Shown one piece after another: positions 54,684 through 59,382 of a stretch of 59,382 nt of DNA (positions are counted from its first letter, which is position 1; every line of letters begins with the position of its first letter). Where the stretch lies: positions 1 to 59,382 of the forward strand of contig CAZUXY010000031.1 in the NCBI GenBank assembly GCA_964624235.1. Direction: 5' to 3'. The DNA comes from CAZUXY01 sp964624235 (lineage in GTDB: Bacteria > Spirochaetota > UBA4802 > UBA5368). The position numbers and the translations under genes were made by a program. Below the pieces are notes generated by a model. That model had not been told where the DNA came from. It was given only the letters and a program-made list of their open reading frames with translations, and ran no database searches.

Positions 54684-55991
54684 TTAACCTTCTTTGAGCC
54701 TGACCTTGTCCACCTTGCTGACGTCCCTCACGTAGTAAAACGATCCTATGAAAAAGACAATCGCACCGAAGAGCGCGAAGATCGGCAAAAACCTGAAGGC
54801 CGTGAGCAGGTCGTACCGGTCGGACAACGCGCCTATGAATATGGGCGACATGGTGTAGCCCAGCAGCATCATGAAGAACTGGGCCAGGCTGTACGACATC
54901 GCCCTTAGCCCCGGATGCACCACGTCCTGTGTCACGGCCGCTCCCCCGGCGGCGAACATGGGGGCGGTGAAGCCGAAGAGCAGCAACAGCAGGTACTGTG
55001 CCGTCCCCTCGAGCGAGAAACCGACAAAGACGAAAAGTCCCGTGAGCAGGGAGGTGATGGCCGGTACGGTCATGCGGGCGTTGGGGAATTTATTTCTGAC
55101 ACGGTCGATGATGATCCCGCCGATGGGCGCGCCGAATATGGCCAGCAGAAATATCACCGAGGTCTTCATCCCGGCCCTGTCCATGGGCAGACCCTCGGTG
55201 CGGTTGTAATACGTGGGAAGCCAGTTCATAAGCCCTGTGGTCACGAAAGTATTGCCGACATAGCCCATGTAAGTGTAAAGCACCGACGGCGTGTGGATGA
55301 ATTCCCGGGCGATGTCCGCCGCCTTCATCCTGACATGGGATATGCTGCCCGCTTCACCCACCTTTTTCAGCACCTGCACCGTCTTGTAGTCTTTTACCCA
55401 GAAGAAGATGATCGCGACGATCAGGCCGGGAACGGCCATGATACCGAAAGCGTAGCGCCAGCCGAAGTTCACGGCGATGACTCCCCCCAGAATGACGCCC
55501 ACGGCCGTACCGAAGGGGATGGCGGCGGTGAACAGTCCGTTCATGGTGGCCCTCTTCTCTTCAGGGAAATACGCCGAGATCATGGCCGTGCCCCCCGCGG
55601 TGAAGGCCGCCTCGCCCACGCCCACGATTGAACGCAGGGTGATCAGCTGAAAGAAGTTCTTCGTAAAGGCGCAAGCCGCCGAGGAGATCCCCCAGACGAT
55701 CCCCATGATGGCGATGGCCTTCTTGCGGCTCCAGCGGTCCACCAGAAGGGATACCGGAAAGACAAACGCGGTCATCATGAGCGTAACGATGGAGGCGAAC
55801 CAGCCGCACTGGGTATCGGTGAGGCCCCAGTCGGCCTTCAGATACGGGAAGAGCGAGGCGATGACCATGCGGTCGACGTAATTGAACAGGTACAGCAGAA
55901 AGAGCAGCAGAAAGACGTACCTGGCATATCCCCTCGTGACCTCGAAATCCCGTTCGGCCCCGGTCACCGGGGCGTTTCCCTGTCGTGCCAT
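54684..55991 (-). CDS. MFS transporter
   Basis: A 435-residue protein with about twelve membrane helices and the major facilitator motif A 'LVDRWSRKKAIAIMG' after helix 2. The first helix carries 'NYVDRMVIASLFPYLKADWG', as seen in spinster-like and anion:cation symporter groups. Substrate cannot be told. 'CGAGGTAG' precedes the ATG. It lies divergent to an arsR-type regulator 331 bp away. Confidence 0.9.
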   Translation of the reverse strand: MARQGNAPVTGAERDFEVTRGYARYVFLLLFLLYLFNYVDRMVIASLFPYLKADWGLTDTQCGWFASIVTLMMTAFVFPVSLLVDRWSRKKAIAIMGIVWGISSAACAFTKNFFQLITLRSIVGVGEAAFTAGGTAMISAYFPEEKRATMNGLFTAAIPFGTAVGVILGGVIAVNFGWRYAFGIMAVPGLIVAIIFFWVKDYKTVQVLKKVGEAGSISHVRMKAADIAREFIHTPSVLYTYMGYVGNTFVTTGLMNWLPTYYNRTEGLPMDRAGMKTSVIFLLAIFGAPIGGIIIDRVRNKFPNARMTVPAITSLLTGLFVFVGFSLEGTAQYLLLLLFGFTAPMFAAGGAAVTQDVVHPGLRAMSYSLAQFFMMLLGYTMSPIFIGALSDRYDLLTAFRFLPIFALFGAIVFFIGSFYYVRDVSKVDKVRLKEG

Positions 55992-56270
55992 ATGCTACCT
56001 CGTAGTTAAGTGATCGCGGCGACGGATCGTACCGCGTTGCGACGTGAAACGCGCGCGGGCCGCGGCGCGGTGGAGGAGTGGAGAATAGAACGGCATGCCC
56101 GCCGTACAACGTGTCAGTATACCATTTTATAAGGAACGATGGAATAGAAGTATTGTACATCGGCATGAATCCGGGTGCAAGTGTTTTTTCATCATAAATC
56201 TGGATTTGTTCAACAACGGCAGGTGCGCCGAGGGCGCCGATTTGCGCCGGCGGGGGAAATAAAAAATATA

Positions 56271-56299
56271 TTGACAATATAAGTATTATATAATATTGT
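56271..56299 (+). promoter_or_regulatory. arsR promoter with embedded palindrome
   Basis: TTGACA (56271-56276) and TATTGT (56294-56299) are 17 bp apart. Between them lies TATTATATAATA (56284-56295), a perfect palindrome. The motif AATATAAGTA (56276-56285) recurs at 56665-56674. This is consistent with autoregulation by the ArsR protein. The gap 55992-56270 holds nothing else recognised. Confidence 0.55.
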
Positions 56300-56322
56300 T
56301 ATATAAAAGCGGGGATTCACTG

Positions 56323-56643
56323 ATGGATAAAATGAAAAAAGTTTTAAAGCTGGCGGATGTAAACAAGGCTTTGAGCGACCCGACGAGACTCAAGATCGTA
56401 TTGCTCCTCAACTCCGCAAAAACGCTGTGTGTCAACGCCATTGCGCACAGGGTAGGCATTACGCAGCCGGCGGTATCGCAGCAGCTGAAAATACTCAAAA
56501 ACGCGGGAATCATCGAGGCCGAGAAAACGGGGCTTTTTGTACACTACCGCGTCAATGATAAAGTGATTAAGGAATATATAAAAGATCTTTCCGGTATTTT
56601 TCATGAAGGTGAAAAGCAGGAGTGCGTAAAGTGCCCGGAGTAA
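56323..56643 (+). CDS. ArsR/SmtB-family transcriptional regulator
   Basis: A 106-residue winged-helix regulator: 'NKALSDPTRLKIVLLLNSAK', recognition helix 'VGITQPAVSQQLKILKNAGI' and wing 'EKTGLFVHYRV'. The C-terminal tail ends in 'QECVKCPE'; a CxxC pair could bind a metal or sense redox state. The Cys in 'LCVNAIAHR' is close to the alpha-3 position used by ArsR proteins. The ATG at 56323 is preferred; an in-frame TTG at 56296 is possible. It probably represses the genes downstream. Confidence 0.9.
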   Translation: MDKMKKVLKLADVNKALSDPTRLKIVLLLNSAKTLCVNAIAHRVGITQPAVSQQLKILKNAGIIEAEKTGLFVHYRVNDKVIKEYIKDLSGIFHEGEKQECVKCPE

Positions 56644-56664
56644 CAACTATATTTTTTTGATAAT

Positions 56665-56688
56665 AATATAAGTAATATTATATATAAT
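56665..56688 (+). promoter_or_regulatory. Second copy of the arsR operator-like element
   Basis: AATATAAGTA (56665-56674) followed by the palindrome ATTATATATAAT (56677-56688), the same arrangement as in the arsR promoter. It lies after arsR and before the TIGR04076-like gene, so it may place that gene and the ABC genes under ArsR control. The rest of 56689-56888 has no recognised feature. Confidence 0.5.
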
Positions 56689-56888
56689 TATATATATTAT
56701 GGTAAAACCCCGGGTTTCGCTGTATCATGAACCGCTGTGAAATCCGCCGAACCCGCGAGGGGGATGGGGCCGGGGGACATGAACGCCTGCCGTAAACATG
56801 ATGGAAGCACAATAGTGCCGCAGGTGGTAACTGCATACGTTCTTATTCTGAAATAGTATACACACATTAAGAAAAAGGAGATAGATAG

Positions 56889-57209
56889 ATGAATTTCAAC
56901 CGGATCAGATGCGAGGCGGTTTCGGTCAATACCGCAACGGGCATATGCCCTGGAATGGCCAAAACGAAAAAGGGCGAGGCGGTTGTTATCGGAGCGCGCA
57001 CACCGGAAGGCGGTGGGATCTGCTGCCAGGCGTTCAGCGCGATCGCGCCGATGAAACTGGCCTTCGCCTATACCGACAGAATGGAGTGGGAGAAAAATGA
57101 CCATTTCGACATTGTCTGCCCCCATGGGTTCGTCACGTTCAGGCTCTCGCGGGTAAAGAGCGGGGAGGGGACCGACGTGGAGAAGAAAAAGTGTGTTACA
57201 GACGCCTGA
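56889..57209 (+). CDS. TIGR04076-like small Cys-rich protein
   Basis: A 106-residue cytoplasmic protein matching the TIGR04076 family: 'CEAVSVNTATGICPGMAKTK', 'RTPEGGGICCQAFSAIAPMK' and 'HFDIVCPHGFVTFRL'. Its Cys residues in the 'GICP', 'GICCQA' and 'VCPHG' motifs are the family's conserved set; metal binding is suspected but unproven. 'AAAAGGAGA' precedes the ATG. It sits between arsR and an ABC exporter. Confidence 0.8.
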   Translation: MNFNRIRCEAVSVNTATGICPGMAKTKKGEAVVIGARTPEGGGICCQAFSAIAPMKLAFAYTDRMEWEKNDHFDIVCPHGFVTFRLSRVKSGEGTDVEKKKCVTDA

Positions 57210-57411
57210 ACCGGCGCGATGTCGCGGTATTACCGCCGTCAGGGCACGCATGGAGTGTGACCACACAGCCATCCCTCTCCGTCATAGACGTTCAGGAACG
57301 GCGGTACCGGTCTTTTATGAATGAATGCGCTTTGAGGGACCGGTCGCTGCTATATACGAGTTGATAATATCGATTGTGCGGCGAGAAATTAATATTTGGA
57401 GATGATATAAC

Positions 57412-58383
57412 ATGGAACCGGTGCTTGAAGCAAGATGCCTTAAGAAAAATTACGGTGATTTCACCGCGGTGGACAATATCTCGTTTCATCTCAACAGGGG
57501 TGAATTGTTCGGTTTTCTCGGTCCCAACGGGGCGGGCAAAACCACGACGATAAACATGCTTATAGGAATGGCGAAGATCTCCGGCGGCAGCGTGCGCTAC
57601 AAGGGGGAAGACCTGACCGCCGATATAAAGAAAGCCCAGTCCATGATCGGGGTGGTCGCCGACGAGAGCAACCTCTATGACGAAATGAGCGGCCATGAGA
57701 ATCTCTGCTTCTGCGGTGCCCTCTACGGTCTCCCCAAATCCGTCAGGGAGAGCAGGGCGGCCGGGCTCCTGGACCTGTTTCAGCTGGCCGACGCGGGAAG
57801 AAAAAAGTTCGCCGCGTACTCGAAGGGAATGAAGCGCAAACTCACCATCGCCGCCGCGCTGGTACATGAGCCTGAAATACTGTTCCTGGATGAACCCACC
57901 ACGGGAATCGATGTCGCCAGCGTAAGGCAGATCAGAAGCCTTATAAAAAAACTGAACGGGCAGGGCACCGCCGTGTTTATGACGACACATTATATCGATG
58001 AGGCGGAACGCCTGTGCGACAGGGTCGCCTTCATCAATAAAGGGAAAATCATCGCCTCGGGCAGCGTGGGGCAGATGCTGGAAGATGTAAGGGAATCCAA
58101 GGTAATAGAAGTGGTGTTCGAACCCGCGCGGGTCGAAAGGGAGCGTATGCTCGAAAAGCTTCGCCGTGAATTCCCCGATATCGAATGCGGCTTTAAGAAT
58201 GACAATACTCTCAGGGTCACGAGTCCGGGAAAGATTGATATTTCCCCGATAGTGGGATGCATTTCATCGGAAAACGTTTTCGTGTACGAGGCAAGGCTGA
58301 TAACGCCGACCCTGGAGGACGCCTTCGTAAGGTTGACCGGCATCGAGGCGGACGTGATGAAAAAGGAGAAAGAAAAAAAATGA
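57412..58383 (+). CDS. ABC-2 type exporter ATP-binding protein
   Basis: A 323-residue ATPase of the DrrA/CcmA group. Walker A is 'GPNGAGKTTTINML', the signature 'YSKGMKRKL', Walker B 'EILFLDEPTTG' and the H-loop 'TTHYIDEAE'. The C-terminal 80 residues form the regulatory extension common in drug- and lipid-exporter ATPases. It overlaps the permease gene by four bases (ATGA), so they are translated together. Substrate unknown. Confidence 0.94.
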   Translation: MEPVLEARCLKKNYGDFTAVDNISFHLNRGELFGFLGPNGAGKTTTINMLIGMAKISGGSVRYKGEDLTADIKKAQSMIGVVADESNLYDEMSGHENLCFCGALYGLPKSVRESRAAGLLDLFQLADAGRKKFAAYSKGMKRKLTIAAALVHEPEILFLDEPTTGIDVASVRQIRSLIKKLNGQGTAVFMTTHYIDEAERLCDRVAFINKGKIIASGSVGQMLEDVRESKVIEVVFEPARVERERMLEKLRREFPDIECGFKNDNTLRVTSPGKIDISPIVGCISSENVFVYEARLITPTLEDAFVRLTGIEADVMKKEKEKK

Positions 58384-59114
58384 AATCAATAACGGCGCTG
58401 TGGAACATCCTGTTGAAAGACATGAGGAATTATTATTTAAAACCTCCGAATATCAGCTGGGGAATTATTTTTCCCTTCGCGTGGATGCTGATGATGTTCA
58501 TTAAAACAGGAGAGGGATTTACCGTGGACGAGGTTTTTCCCGGCATTGTCGCAATGTCCGCGCTGTTCGGGACGACCTCCGTGCTTTCAGTCACCATTAC
58601 CTTCGAGCGAAAATCCCGTTCGTTCGAGCGGCTGCTGCTGGCGCCTGTCGGGATCTCATCACTGGTCACGGCAAAACTTACGGGAGCGGTCCTGTTCGGG
58701 ATATTCAACAGCCTGATACCGGTGGCGGCGGCCGTGCTCTTTTTCCGGTCTGCCGTCAGTCACTGGGGGATGCTTGGGCTGGCGATAGTGCTCCTGTCGG
58801 TTGTTTCAACGCTGCTGGGGCTGTTCATATCGGTGGCGGCAAAGGAGGTTTTCGAGGCGCAGACCTATTCCAATTTCTTCAGGTTTCCCATGATTTTTCT
58901 CTGCGGGTTGTTTATTCCCGTCGCGGCGCTGCCGGTTGTTCTTCAGCCCCTGTCATACGCGCTGCCGGTGACCTACGGCGTCGACATACTGCGCTATTCC
59001 ATATCCGAAAGCGGTTTTCTGCCACCGGCACTGGATGTCGCCCTGCTTCTGGCCTTCTGTGTGGTATTGTTCTATTTCAGTATCTCAAATATAAAAAAGA
59101 AGTGGATACCGTAG
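58380..59114 (+). CDS. ABC-2 type exporter permease
   Basis: A 244-residue protein with six membrane helices and the ABC-2 pattern ('FPMIFLCGLFIPVAALP' and 'SYALPVTYGVDILRY' near the C-terminus), as in DrrB/NodJ-type permeases. The start overlaps the stop of the ATPase gene; the longer open frame from 58257 lies within that gene and is not used. With its partner it forms a half-size export ABC transporter. Confidence 0.93.
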   Translation: MKSITALWNILLKDMRNYYLKPPNISWGIIFPFAWMLMMFIKTGEGFTVDEVFPGIVAMSALFGTTSVLSVTITFERKSRSFERLLLAPVGISSLVTAKLTGAVLFGIFNSLIPVAAAVLFFRSAVSHWGMLGLAIVLLSVVSTLLGLFISVAAKEVFEAQTYSNFFRFPMIFLCGLFIPVAALPVVLQPLSYALPVTYGVDILRYSISESGFLPPALDVALLLAFCVVLFYFSISNIKKKWIP

Positions 59115-59267
59115 AGGCGCTGCTTTTTTATCAAAAACCCGATAATTTTTTGTTGCCATCGCGCGGCGCGGGGGATACCCCTTGTTTCATAGAAAAATGC
59201 CGGTTTGACGGCGCCTTACAAAGATATAGAAAACACACCCCATTTGCCGCGCAGAGGAAACGACCGT

Positions 59268-59382
59268 ATGGAATGCTCACTGCAACTGATCGGGAAAAGC
59301 GATATAGGACTGGTGAAACCCCTGTGGGAAAAGCTGAACGCCCTGCACCTGGAAGATTCACGCCACTTCAAGGACCACTACC
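59268..59382 (+). CDS. GNAT-family acetyltransferase, 3' end outside the window
   Basis: The first 38 codons are visible, from the ATG at 59268 after 'GAGGAAA'. The sequence 'LVKPLWEKLNALHLEDSRHF' is the usual N-terminal helix of small GNAT acetyltransferases ('v.pLwe.L...H...s..F'). The gene runs off the window, so substrate motifs cannot be checked. Confidence 0.55.
   Translation, partial: MECSLQLIGKSDIGLVKPLWEKLNALHLEDSRHFKDHY

Overview
The window looks like a chromosomal segment of a diderm, motile, chemotactic bacterium, most likely an uncultivated spirochaete (Spirochaetota). The support is: FliG and a full che operon; many secreted proteins with relaxed spirochaete-style lipoboxes (for example LMMLRC, FTASC); outer-membrane beta-barrels; LolA, POTRA-barrel and TonB proteins; and small ATPase and STAS regulators. 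Base composition is moderately GC-rich. Phylum assignment is an inference from gene content, since no rRNA or other marker lies in the window. No tRNA, rRNA, CRISPR array, prophage or transposase gene was seen.

Layout. 1-6 kb: a truncated unknown protein, a lone GHKL ATPase, an orphan RnfB-type ferredoxin, FliG, an SH3 protein and a lytic transglycosylase. 6-8 kb: an alpha/beta hydrolase fused to a multi-pass membrane domain. 8-18 kb: the chemotaxis operon (receiver-ATPase, MCP, CheA, STAS, CheY, CheW, CheD-like, CheR, CheD, CheB), headed by a consensus -35/-10 promoter before the MCP. 18-24 kb: a TolC-like channel, STAS protein, lipoprotein, two adjacent reverse-strand genes with in-frame UGA that look like selenoproteins (a HesB/IscA-like protein and a tiny membrane protein), then Lon. 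24-31 kb: an outer-membrane barrel, a pair of secreted proteins, a SurA/PrsA-like lipoprotein and Mfd. 31-41 kb: a continuous plus-strand block of LolA-like protein, POTRA-barrel protein, OmpR-type two-component pair, ExbB, two ExbD, TonB and a TonB-dependent receptor, with three TTAATC repeats at exact 11-bp spacing between the kinase and exbB. 41-48 kb: small lipoproteins, an EAL phosphodiesterase, an RlmL-like methyltransferase, a decayed GxxExxY gene flanked by imperfect terminal repeats plus a gene-less element with related ends, an ATC-hydrolase-like protein and a PLD-family protein. 48-54 kb: an unknown protein, a GH36 alpha-galactosidase and three secreted proteins, two sharing an undescribed domain. 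54-59.4 kb: an MFS transporter, an ArsR regulator with a repeated AT-rich operator-like element, a TIGR04076-like protein, an ABC exporter and the start of a GNAT acetyltransferase.

How parts work together. The che operon encodes a complete adaptation circuit with two CheD paralogues, one of which lacks the catalytic histidine. The 31-41 kb block reads as an envelope system in which a two-component pair sits between outer-membrane biogenesis-type proteins and an energised TonB uptake system. The most unusual signal is the selenoprotein pair at 20.67-21.16 kb: conventional ORF calling would miss both genes because each has an internal UGA, yet the HesB frame is continuous and family-like on both sides of the UGA, and the small gene has a SECIS-like hairpin at the right distance.
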